Of a DNA stretch of 64,000 nt, positions 27,301 to 40,400 are shown in pieces. The DNA comes from Hydractinia symbiolongicarpus (Eukaryota > Cnidaria > Hydrozoa > Anthoathecata > Hydractiniidae). Numbering within the stretch: position 1 is the first letter of the stretch; each line of letters starts with the position of its first letter. The DNA lies in contig NC_079880.1 in NCBI RefSeq assembly GCF_029227915.1, forward strand, positions 4,404,001-4,468,000, given 5' to 3'. The notes under the pieces were generated by a model, which was not told where the DNA came from, did not search any database, and was given only the letters and a program-made list of their open reading frames with translations. The translations under genes were made by a program, and so were the position numbers.

Positions 27301-30300
27301 TATACAAAGAAAGTACCCAGGGAGTAAACTCATTTACCGAACGATTTTTTAATTATTTTTTCACCACTAAAACGCATGAGACTTGTAGTTTTCAAAAATG
27401 TTTTCATTTTTGATGAGACGTTGAATAAAAGAAGTTTAATCGCCGGCAAACGAAAACCCGCGATTTCCCGTAAATCACGGGCTTGGCCCGTATAGTCGAA
27501 TGTATACAAAGAAAGTACCCTGTGAGTAAACTCATTTCCAGAACGATTTTTTAAATTATTTTTTCACCACTAAAACGCATAAGACATGTAGTTTTTAAAA
27601 ATGTTTTCATTTTTGATGAGACGCTGAATAAAAGAAGTTTAATCGCCGGCAAACGAAAACCCGCGATTTCCCGAAATTCCCGGCTTGACCCGTATAGTCA
27701 AAAGTATACGAAGAAATTACCCAGGGAGTAAACTCATTTCCCGAACGATTTTTTAAATTATTTTTTCACCACTAAAACGCATGAGACTTGTAGTTTTCAA
27801 ATATGTTTTCATTTTTGATGAGACGCTGAAAAAAAGCAGTTTAATCGCCGGCAAACGAAAACCCGCGATTTCCCGTAAATCCCGGCTTCGCCCGAATAGT
27901 CAAAAGTATACAAAGAAAGTACCCAGGGAGTAAACTCATTTCCCGAACGATTTTTTAAATTATTTTTTCACCACTAAAACGCATGAGACTTGTAGTTTTC
28001 CAAAATGTTTTCATTTTTGATGAGACGCTGAATAAAAGAAGTTTAATCGCCGGCAAACGAAAACCCGCGATTTCCCGTAAATCCTGGACTCAGCCCGTAT
28101 AGTCAAAAGTATACAAAAAAAAAGTACCCAGGGAGTAAACTCATTTCCCAAACGATTTTTTAAATTATTATTTCACCACTAAAACGCATGAGACTTGTAG
28201 TTCTCAAGAATGTTTTCATTTTTGATGAGACGCTGAATAAAAGCAGTATAATCGCCGGCAAACGAAAACCCGCGATTTCCCGTAAATCCCGGGCTTGGCA
28301 CGTATAGTCGAATGTATACAAAGAAAGTACCTTGTGAGTAAACTCATTTCCAGAACGATTTTTCAAATTATTTTTTCACCACTAAAACGCATAAGACTTG
28401 TAGTTTTTAAAAATGTTTTCATTTTTGATGAGACGCTGAATAAAAGAAGTTTAATCGCCGGCAAACAAAAACCCGCGATTTCCCGTAAATCCCGGCTTGG
28501 CCCGTATAGTCAAAAGTATACAAAGAAAGTACCCAGGGAGTAAACTCATTTACCGAACGATTTTTTAAATTATTTTTTCACCACTAAAACGCATGAGACT
28601 TGTAGTTTTTAAAAATGTTTTCATTTTTGATGAGACGTTGAATAAAAGAAGTTTAATCGCCGGCAAACGAAAACCCGCGATTTCCCGTAAAACACGGGCT
28701 TGGCCCGTATAGTCGAATGTATACAAAGAAAGTACCCTGTGAGTAAACTCATTTCCAGAACGATTTTTTAAATTATTTTTTCACCACTAAAACGCATAAG
28801 ACTTGTAGTTTTTAAAAATGTTTTCATTTTTGATGAGACGCTGAATAAAAGAAGTTTAATCGCCGGCAAAAGAAAACCCGCGATTTCCCGTAAATCCCGG
28901 CTTCGCCCGAATAGTCAAAAGTATACAAAGAAAGTACCCAGGGAGTAAACTTATTTCCCGAACGATTTTTTAAATTATTTTTTCACCATTAAAACGCATG
29001 AGACTTGTAGTTTTCAAAAATGTTTTCATTTTTGATAAGACGCTGAATAAAAGAAGTTTAATCGCCGGCAAACGAAAACCCGCGATTTCCCGTAAATCCT
29101 GGACTCAGCCCGTATAGTCAAAAGTATACAAAAAAAAAGTACCCAGGGAGTAAACTCATTTCCCAAACGATTTTTTAAATTATTATTTCACCACTAAAAC
29201 GCATGAGACTTGTAGTTCTCAAGAATGTTTTCATTTTTGATGAGACGCTGAATAAAAGCAGTATAATCGCCGGCAAACGAAAACCCGCCATTTCCCGTAA
29301 ATCCCGGGCTTGGCACGTATAGTCGAATGTATACAAAGAAAGTACCTTGTGAGTAAACTCATTTCCAGAACGATTTTTTAAATTATTTTTTCACCACTAA
29401 AACGCATAAGACTTGTAGTTTTTAAAAATGTTTTCATTTTTGATGAGACGCTGAATAAAAGAAGTTTAATCGCCGGCAAACAAAAACCCGCGATTTCCCG
29501 TAAATCCCGGCTTGGCCCGTATAGTCAAAAGTATACAAAGAAAGTACCCAGGGAGTAAACTCATTTACCGAACGATTTTTTAAATTATTTTTTCACCACT
29601 AAAACGCATGAGACTTGTAGTTTTCAAAAATGTTTTCATTTTTGATGAGACGTTGAATAAAAGAAGTTTAATCGCCGGCAAACGAAAACCCGCGATTTCC
29701 CGTAAATCACGGGCTTGGCCCGTATAGTCGAATGTATACAAAGAAAGTACCCTGTGAGTAAACTCATTTCCAGAACGATTTTTTAAATTATTTTTTCACC
29801 ACTAAAACGCATAAGACTTGTAGTTTTTAAAAATGTTTTCATTTTTGATGAGACGCTGAATAAAAGAAGTTTAATCGCCGGCAAACGAAAACCCGCGATT
29901 TCCCGTAAATCCCGGGCTTGGCTCGTATAGTCAAAAGTATACAAAGAAAGTACCCAGGGAGTAAACTCATTTACCGAACGATTTTTTATTTATTTTTTCA
30001 CCACTAAAACGCATGAGACTTGTAGTTTTCAAAAATGTTTTCATTTTTGATGAGACGTTGAATAAAAGAAGTTTAATCGCCGGCAAACGAAAACCCGCGA
30101 TTTCCCGTAAATCACGGGCTTGGCCCGTATAGTCGAATGTATACAAAGAAAGTACCCTGTGAGTAAACTCATTTCCAGAACGATTTTTTAAATTATTTTT
30201 TCACCACTAAAACGCATAAGACTTGTAGTTTTTAAAAATGTTTTCATTTTTGATGAGACGCTGAATAAAAGAAGTTTAATCGCCGGCAAACGAAAACCCG

Positions 30301-33015
30301 CGATTTCCCGTAAATCCCGGCTTCGCCCGAATAGTCAAAAGTATACAAAGAAAGTACCCAGGGAGTAAACTCATTTCCCGAACGATTTTTTAAATTATTT
30401 TTTCACCACTAAAACGCATGAGACTTGTAGTTTTCAAAAATGTTTTCATTTTTGATGAGACGCTGAATAAAAGAAGTTTAATCGCCGGCAAACGAAAACC
30501 CGCGATTTCCCGTAAATCCTGGACTCAGCCCGTATAGTCAAAAGTATACAAAAAAAAAGTACCCAGGGAGTAAACTCATTTCCCAAACGATTTTTTAAAT
30601 TATTATTTCACCACTAAAACGCATGAGACTTGTAGTTCTCAAGAATGTTTTCATTTTTGATGAGACGCTGAATAAAAGCAGTATAATCGCCGGCAAACGA
30701 AAACCCGCGATTTCCCGTAAATCCCGGGCTTGGCACGTATAGTCGAATGTATACAAAGAAAGTACCTTGTGAGTAAACTCATTTCCAGAACGATTTTTCA
30801 AATTATTTTTTCACCACTAAAACGCATAAGACTTGTAGTTTTTAAAAATGTTTTCATTTTTGATGAGACGCTGAATAAAAGAAGTTTAATCGCCGGCAAA
30901 CAAAAACCCGCGATTTCCCGTTAATCCCGGCTTGGCCCGTATAGTCAAAAGTATACAAAGAAAGTACCCAGGGAGTAAACTCATTTACCGAACGATTTTT
31001 TAAATTATTTTTTCACCACTAAAACGCATGAGACTTGTAGTTTTTAAAAATGTTTTCATTTTTGATGAGACGCTGAATAAAAGAAGTTTAATCGCCGGCA
31101 AACGAAAACCCGCGATTTCCCGTAAATCCCGGCTTCGCCCGAATAGTCAAAAGTATACAAAGAAAGTACCCAGGGAGTAAACTCATTTCCCGAACGATTT
31201 TTTAAATTATTTTTTCACCACTAAAACGCATGAGACTTGTAGTTTTCAAAAATGTTTTCATTTTTGATGAGACGCTGAATAAAAGAAGTTTAATCGCCGG
31301 CAAACGAAAACCCGCGATTTCCCGTAAATCCTGGACTCAGCCCGTATAGTCAAAAGTATACAAAAAAAAAGTACCCAGGGAGTAAACTCATTTCCCAAAC
31401 GATTTTTTAAATTATTATTTCACCACTAAAACGCATGAGACTTGTAGTTCTCAAGAATGTTTTCATTTTTGATGAGACGCTGAATAAAAGCAGTATAATC
31501 GCCGGCAAACGAAAACCCGCGATTTCCCGTAAATCCCGGGCTTGGCACGTATAGTCGAATGTATACAAAGAAAGTACCTTGTGAGTAAACTCATTTCCAG
31601 AACGATTTTTCAAATTATTTTTTCACCACTAAAACGCATAAGACTTGTAGTTTTTAAAAATGTTTTCATTTTTGATGAGACGCTGAATAAAAGAAGTTTA
31701 ATCGCCGGCAAACAAAAACCCGCGATTTCCCGTTAATCCCGGCTTGGCCCGTATAGTCAAAAGTATACAAAGAAAGTACCCAGGGAGTAAACTCATTTAC
31801 CGAACGATTTTTTAAATTATTATTTCACCACTAAAACGCATGAGACTTGTAGTTCTCAAGAATGTTTTCATTTTTGATGAGACGCTGAATAAAAGCAGTA
31901 TAATCGCCGGCAAACGAAAACCCGCGATTTCCCGTAAATCCCAGGCTTGGCACGTATAGTCGAATGTATACAAAGAAAGTACCTTGTGAGTAAACTCATT
32001 TCCAGAACGATTTTTTAAATTATTTTTTCACCACTAAAACGCATAAGACTTGTAGTTTTTAAAAATGTTTTCATTTTTGATGAGACCCTGAATAAAAGAA
32101 GTTTAATCGCCGGCAAACAAAAACCCGCGATTTCCCGTAAATCCCGGCTTGGCCCGTATAGTCAAAAGTATACAAAGAAAGTACCCAGGGAGTAAACTCA
32201 TTTACCGAACGATTTTTTAAATTATTTTTTCACCACTAAAACGCATGAGACTTGTAGTTTTCAAAAATGTTTTCATTTTTGATGAGACGTTGAATAAAAG
32301 AAGTTTAATCGCCGGCAAACGAAAACCCGCGATTTCCCGTAAATCACGGGCTTGGCCCGTATAGTCGAATGTATACAAAGAAAGTACCCTGTGAGTAAAC
32401 TCATTTCCAGAACGATTTTTTAAATTATTTTTTCACCACTAAAACGCATAAGACTTGTAGTTTTTAAAAATGTTTTCATTTTTGATGAGACGCTGAATAA
32501 AAGAAGTTTAATCGCCGGCAAAAGAAAACCCGCGATTTCCCGTAAATCCCGGCTTCGCCCGAATAGTCAAAAGTATACAAAGAAAGTACCCAGGGAGTAA
32601 ACTTATTTCCCGAACGATTTTTTAAATTATTTTTTCACCAGTAAAACGCATGAGACTTGTAGTTTTCAAAAATGTTTTCATTTTTGATGAGACGCTGAAT
32701 AAAAGCAGTATAATCGCCGGCAAACGAAAACCGCGATTTCCCGTAAATCCCGGGCTTGGCACGTATAGTCGAATGTATACAAAGAAAGTACCTTGTGAGT
32801 AAACTCATTTCCAGAACGATTTTTTAAATTATTTTTTCCCCACTAAAACGCATAAGACTTGTAGTTTTTAAAAATGTTTTCATTTTTGATGAGACGCTGA
32901 ATAAAAGAAGTTTAATCGCCGGCAAACAAAAACCTGCGATTTCCCGTAAATCCCGGCTTGGCCCGTATAGTCAAAAGTATACAAAGAAAGTACCCAGGGA
33001 GTAAACTCATTTCCC

Positions 33016-36000
33016 GAACATAGTCAAAAGTATACAAAGAAAGTACCCAGGGAGTAAACTCATTTCCCGAACGATTTTTTAAATTATTTTTTTACCACTA
33101 AAACGCATGAGACTTGTAGTTTTCAAATATGTTTTCATTTTTGATGAGACACTGAAAAAAAAGCAGCTTAATCGCCGGCAAACGAAAAACTGCGATATCC
33201 CTAAATCCCGGACTCGGCCCGTATAGTCAAAAGTATACAAAGAAAGTACCCAGGGAGTAAACTCATTTCCAGAACGATTTTTTAAATTATTTTTTCACCA
33301 CTAAAACGCATAAGACTTGTAGTTTTTAAAAATGTTTTCATTTTTGATGAGACGCTGAATAAAAGAAGTTTAATCGCCGGCAAACGAAAACCCGCGATTT
33401 CCCGTAAATCCCGGGCTTGGCCCGTATAGTCAAAAGTATACAAAGAAAGTACCCAGGGAGTAAACTCATTTCCCGAACGATTTTTTAAATCGTCAAAAAT
33501 GTTTTCATTTTTGATGAGACGCTGAATAAAAGAAGTTTAATCGCCGGCAAATGAAAACCCGCGATTTCCCGTAAATCACGGGCTTGGCCCGTATAGTCGA
33601 ATGTATACAAAGAAAGTACCCTGTGAGTAAACTCATTTCCAGAACGATTTTTTAAATTATTTTTTCACCACTAAAACGTATAAGACTTGTAGTTTTAAAA
33701 AATGTTTTCATTTTTGATGAGACGCTGAATAAAAGAAGTTTAATCGCCGGCAAACAAAAACCCGCGATTTCCCGTAAATCCCGGCTTCGCCCGAATAGTC
33801 AAAAGTATACAAAGAAAGTACCCAGGGAGTAAACTCATTTCACGAACGATTTTTTAAATTATTTTTTCACCACTAAAACGCATGAGACTTGTAGTTTTCA
33901 AAAATGTTTTCATTTTTGATGAGACGCTGAATAAAAGAAGTTTAATCGCCGGCAAACGAAAACCCGCGATTTCCCGTAAATCCTGGACTCAGCCCGTATA
34001 GTCAAAAGTATACAAAGAACGTACCCAGGGAGTAAACTCATTTCCCAAACGATTTTTTAAATTATTATTTCACCACTAAAACGCATGAGACTTGTAGTTC
34101 TCAAGAATGTTTTCATTTTTGATGAGACGCTGAATAAAAGCATTATAATCGCCGGGAAACGAAAACCGGCGATTTCCGTAAATCCCGGGCTTGGCACGTA
34201 TAGTCGAATGTATACAAAGAAAGTACCTTGTGAGTAAACTCATTTCCAGAACGATTTTTTAAATTATTTTTTCACCACTAAAACGCATAAGACTTGTAGT
34301 TTTTAAAAATGTTTTCATTTTTGATGAGACGCTGAATAAAAGAAGTTTAATCGCCGGCAAACAAAAATCCGCGATTTCCCGTAAATCCCGGCTTGGCCCG
34401 TATAGTCAAAAGTATACAAAGAAAGTACCCAGGCAGTAAACTCATTTCCCGAACATAGTCAAAAGAATACAAAGAAAGTACCCAGGGAGTAAACTCAATT
34501 CCCGAACGATTTTTTAAATTATTTTTTCACCACTAAAACGCATGAGACTTGTAGTTTTCAAAAATGTTTTCATTTTTGATGAGACGCTGAATAAAAGAAG
34601 TTTAATCGCCCGCAAACGAAAACCCGCGATTTCCCGTAAATCCTGGACTCAGCCCGTATAGTCAAAAGTATACAAAGAAAGTACCCAGGAAGTAAACTCA
34701 TTTCCCAAACGATTTTTTAAATTATTATTTCACCACTAAAACGCATGAGACTTGTAGTTCTCAAGAATGTTTTCATTTTTGATGAGACGCTGAATAAAAG
34801 CATTATAATCGCCGGCAAACGAAAACCGGCGATTTCCGTAAATCCCGGGCTTGGCACGTATAGTCGAATGTATACAAAGAAAGTACCTTGTGAGTAAACT
34901 CATTTCCAGAACGATTTTTTAAATTATTATTTCACCACTAAAACGCATGAGACTTGTAGTTCTCAAGAATGTTTTCATTTTTGATGAGACGCTGAATAAA
35001 AGAAGTTTAATCGCCGGCAAACAAAAACCCGCGATTTCCCGTAAATCCCGGCTTGGCCCGTATAGTCAAAAGTATACAAAGAAAGTACCCAGGGAGTAAA
35101 CTCATTTCCCGAACATAGTCAAAAGAATACAAAGAAAGTACCCAGGGAGTAAACTCATTTCCCGAACGATTTTTTAAATTATTTTTTTACCATTAAAACG
35201 CATGAGACTTGTAGTTTTCAAATATGTTTTCATTTTTGATGAGACACTGAAAAAAAAGCAGCTTAATCGCCGGCAAACGAAAACCTGTGATATCCCTAAA
35301 TCCCGGACTCGGCCCGTATAGTCAAAAGTATACAAAGAAAGTACCCAGGGAGTAAACTCATTTCCAGAACGATTTTTTAAATTATTTTTTCACCACTAAA
35401 ACGCATAAGACTTGTAGTTTTTAAAAATGTTTTCATTTTTGATGAGACGCTGAATAAAAGAAGTTTAATCGCCGGCAAACGAAAACCCGCGATTTCCCGT
35501 AAATCCCGGGCTTGGCCCGTATAGTCAAAAGTATACAAAGAAAGTACCCAGGGAGTAAACTCATTTCCCGAACGATTTTTTAAATCGTCAAAAATGTTTT
35601 CATTTTTGATGAGACGCTGAATAAAAGAAGTTTAATCGCCGGCAAATGAAAACCCGCGATTTCCCGTAAATCACGGGCTTGGCCCGTATAGTCGAATGTA
35701 TACAAAGAAAGTACCCTGTGAGTAAACTCATTTCCAGAACGATTTTTTAAATTATTTTTTCACAACTAAAACGTATAAGACTTGTAGTTTTCAAAAATGT
35801 TTTCATTTTTGATGAGACGCTGAATAAAAGAAGTTTAATCGCCGGCAAACGAAAACCCGCGATTTCCCGTAAATCCCGGCTTCGCCCGAATAGTCAAAAG
35901 TATACAAAGAAAGCACCCAGGGAGTAAACTCATTTCACGAACGATTTTTTAAATTATTTTTTCACCACTAAAACGCATGAGACTTGTAGTTTTCAAAAAT

Positions 36001-36345
36001 GTTTTCATTTTTGATGAGACGCTGAATAAAAGAAGTTTAATCGCCGGCAAACGAAAACCTGCGATTTCCCGTAAATCCTGGACTCAGCCCGTATAGTCAA
36101 AAGAATACAAAGAAAGTACCCAGGGATTAAACTCACTTCCCAAACGATTTTTTAAATTATTATTTCACCACTAAAACGCATGAGACTTGTAGTTCTCAAG
36201 AATGTTTTCATTTTTGATGAGACGCTGAATAAAAGCATTATAATCGCCGGCAAACGAAAACCGGCGATTTCCGTAAATCCCGGGCTTGGCACGTATAATC
36301 GAATGTATACAAAGAAAATACCCTGTGAGTAAACTCATTTCCAGA
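33016..36345. repeat. 2095-bp duplication with broken monomers
   Basis: Two kinds of defective monomer recur 2095 bp apart. The first stops after CCCGAAC and restarts at ATAGTCAAAAG, at 33016 and again at 35111 (a third case is at 34451). The second lacks about 40 bases between TTTTTTAAAT and CGTCAAAAATG, at 33491 and 35586. Both defects were therefore copied together in one segmental duplication of the array. The second copy follows the first only to roughly 36345. Confidence 0.8.
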
Positions 36346-37489
36346 ACGATTTTTTAAATTGTTTTTTCATCACCAAAACGCATAAGACTTGTAGTTTTTA
36401 AAAATGTTTTCATTTTTGATGAGACGCTGAATAAAAGAAGTTTAATCGCCGGCAAACGAAAACCCGCGATTTCCCGTAAATCCTGGACTCAGCCCGTATA
36501 GTCAAAAGTATACAAAGAAAGTACCCTGTGAGTAAACTCATTTCCAGAACGATTTTTTAAATTATTTTTTCACCACTAAAACGCATAAGACTTGTAGTTT
36601 TTAAAAATGTTTTCATTTTTGATGAGACGCTGAATAAAAGAAGTTTAATCGCCGGCAAACGAAAACCCGCGATTTCCCGTAAATCCCGGGCTTGGCACGT
36701 ATAGTCGAATGTATACAAAGAAAGTACCCTGTGAGTAAACTCTTTTCCCGAACGATTTTTTAAATTATTTTTTCACCACTAAAACCCATGAGACTTGTAG
36801 TTTTCAAATATGTTTTCATTTTTGATGAGACGCTGAAAGAAAGCAGTTTAATCGCCGGCAAACGAAAACCTGCGATATCCCTAAATCCCGGACTCGGCCC
36901 GTATAGTCAAAAGTATACAAAGAAAGTACCCAGGGAGTAAACTCATTTCCAGAACGATTTTTTAAATTATTTTTTCACCACTAAAACGCATAAGACTTTC
37001 AGTTTTTAAAAATGTTTTCATTTTTGATGAGACGCTGAATAAAAGAAGTTTAATCGCCGGCAAACGAAAACCCGCGATTTCCCTTAAATCCCGGGCTTGG
37101 CCCGAATAGTCAAAAGTATACAAAGAAAGTACCCAGGGAGTAAACTCATTTCCCGAACGATTTTTTAAATTATTTTTTTCACCACTAAAACGCATGAGAC
37201 TTGTAGTTTTTAAAAATGTTTTAATTTTTGATGAGACGCTGAATAAAAGAAGTTTAATCGCCCGCAAACGAAAACCCGCGATTTCCGGTAAATCCCGAGC
37301 TTGGCCCGTATAGTCAAAAGTATACAAAGAAAGTACCCAGGGAGTAAACTCATTTCCCGAACGATTTTTTAAATTACTTTTTCACCACTAAAACGCATGA
37401 GACTTGTAGTTTTTAAAAATGTCTTCATTTTTGATGAGACGCTGAATAAAAGAAGTTTAATCGCCGGCAAACGAAAACCTGCGATTTCC

Positions 37490-40400
37490 CGTAAATCCTG
37501 GACTCGGCCCGTATAGTCAAAAGTATACAAAGAAAGTACCCAGGGAGTAAAATCATTTCCCAAACGATTTTTTAAATTATTATTTCACCACTAAAACGCA
37601 TGAGACTTTTAGTTTTCAAGAATGTTTTCATTTTTGATGAGACGCTGAATAAAAGCAGTTTAATCGCCGGCAAACGAAAACAAGCGATTTCCCGTGAATA
37701 CCGGGCTTGGCACGTATAGTCGAATGTATACAAAGAAAGTACCCTGTGAGTAAACTCATTTCCAGAACGATTTTTTAAATTATTTTTTCACCACTAAAAC
37801 GCATAAGACTTGTAGTTTTTAAAAATGTTTTCATTTTTGATGAGACGCTGAATAAAAGAAGTTTATTGGCCGGCAAACGAAAACCCGCGATTTCCCGTAA
37901 ATCCCGTCTTGGCCCGTATAGTCAAAAGTATACAAAGAAAGTACCCAGGGAGTAAACTCATTTTCCGAACGATTTTTTAAATTATTTTTTCACCACTAAA
38001 ACGCATGAGACTTGTAGTTTTCAAAAATGTTTTCATTTATGATGAGACGCTGAATAAAAGAAGTTTAATCGCCGGCAAACGAAAACCCGCGATTTCCCGT
38101 AAATCCCGGGCTTGGCACGTATAGTCGAATGCATACAAAGAAAGTACCCTGTGAGTAAACTCAATTCAAGAACGATTTTTTAAATTATTTTTTCACCACT
38201 AAAGCCCATGAGACTTGTAGTTTTTAAAAATGTTTTCATTTTTGATGAGACGCTAAATAAAAGAAGTTTAATCGCCGGCAAACGAAAACCCGCGATTTCC
38301 CGTAAATCCCGGCTTGGCCCGTATAGTCAAAAGTATACAAAGAAAGTACCCAGGAAGTAAACTCATTTCCCGACCGATTTTTTAAATTATTTTTTCACCA
38401 TTAAAACGCATGAGACTTGTAGTTTTCAAAAATGATTTCATTTTTGATGAGACGCTGAATAAAAGAAGTTTAATCGCCGGAAAACGAAAACCTGCGATTT
38501 CCCTAAATCCCGGACTCGGCCCGTATAGTCAAAAGTATACAAAGAAAGTACCCAGGGAGTAAACTCATTTCCAGAACGATTTTTTAAATTATTTTTTCAC
38601 CACTAAAACGCATAAGACTTGTAGTTTTCAAATATGTTTTCATTTTTGATGAGACGCTGAAAGAAAGCAGTTTAATCGCCGGCAAACGAAAACCTGCCAT
38701 ATCCCTAAATCCCGGACTCGGCCCGTATAGTCAAAAGTATACAAAGAAAGTACCCAGGGAGTAAACTCATTTCCAGAACGATTTTTTAAATTATTTTTTC
38801 ACCACTAAAACGCATAAGACTTTTAGTTTTTAAAAATGTTTTCATTTTTGATGAGACGCTGAATAAAAGAAGTTTAATCGCCGGCAAATGAAAACCCGCG
38901 ATTTCCCGTAAATCACGGGCTTGGCCCGTATAGTCGAATGTATACAAAGAAAGTACCCTGTGAGTAAACTCATTTCACGAACGATTTTTTAAATTATTTT
39001 TTCACCACTAAAACGCATGAGACTTGTAGTTTTCAAAAATGTTTTCATTTTTGATGAGACGCTGAATAAAAGAAGTTTAATCGCCGGCAAACGAAAACCT
39101 GCGATTTCCCGTAAATCCTGGACTCAGCCCGTATAGTCAAAAGTATACAAAGAAAGTACCCAGGGATTAAACTCACTTCCCAAACGATTTTTTAAATTAT
39201 TATTTCACCACTAAAACGCATGAGACTTGTAGTTCTCAAGAATGTTTTCATTTTTGATGAGACGCTGAATAAAAGCATTATAATCGCCGGCAAACGAAAA
39301 CCGGCGATTTCCGTAAATCCCGGGCTTGGCACGTATAATTGAATGTATACAAAGAAAGTACCCTGTGAGTAAACTCATTTCCAGAACGATTTTTTAAATT
39401 GTTTTTTCACCACTAAAACGCATAAGACTTGTAGTTTGCAAATATGTTCTCATTTTTGAAGAGACGCTGAAAAAAAAGCAGTTTAACCGCCGGCAAACCA
39501 AAACCTGCGATATCCCTAAATCCCGGACTCGGCCCGTATTGTCAAAAGTATACAAAGAAAGTACCCAGTTAGTAAACTCATTTCCAGAACGATTCTTTAA
39601 ATTATTTTTTCACGAATAAAACGCATAAGACTTGTAGTTTTTAAAAATGTTTTCATTTTTGATGAGACGCTGAATAAAAGAAGTTTAATCGCCGGCAAAC
39701 GAAAACCCGCGATTTCCCGTAAATCCCGGGCTTGGCCTGTATAGTCAAAAGTATACAAAGAAAGTACCCAGGGAGTAAACTCATTTCCCGAACGATTTTT
39801 TAAATTATTTTTTTACCACTAAAACGCATGAGACTTGTAGTTTTCAAAAATGTTTTCATTTTTGATGAGACGCTTAATAAAAGAAGTTTAATCGCCGGCA
39901 AACGAAATCCGGCGTTTTCCCGTAAATCCGGGGCTTGGCCCGTATAGTCGAATCTATACAAAGAAAGTACCCAGGGAGTAAACTCATTTCCCGAACGATT
40001 TTTTATATTTTTTTTTCACCACTAAAACGCATGAGACTTGTAGTTTTCAAAAATGTTTTCATTTTTGATGAGACGCTTAATGAAAGAGGTTTAATCGCCG
40101 GAAAACGAAAACCCGCGATTTCCCGTAAATCCCGGGCTTGGCCCGTATAGTCGAATGTATACAAAGAAAGTACCCTGTGAGTAAACTCATTTTCAGAACG
40201 CTTTTTTAAATTATTTTTTCACCACTAAAACGCATAAGACTTGTAGTTTTTAAAAATGTTTTCATTTTTGATGAGACGCTGAATAAAAGAAGTTTAATTG
40301 CCGGCAAACGAAAACCCGCGATTTTCCGTAAATCCCGGCTTGGCCCGTATAGTCAAAAGTATACAAAGAAAGTACCCAGGGAGTAAACTCATTTCCCGAA

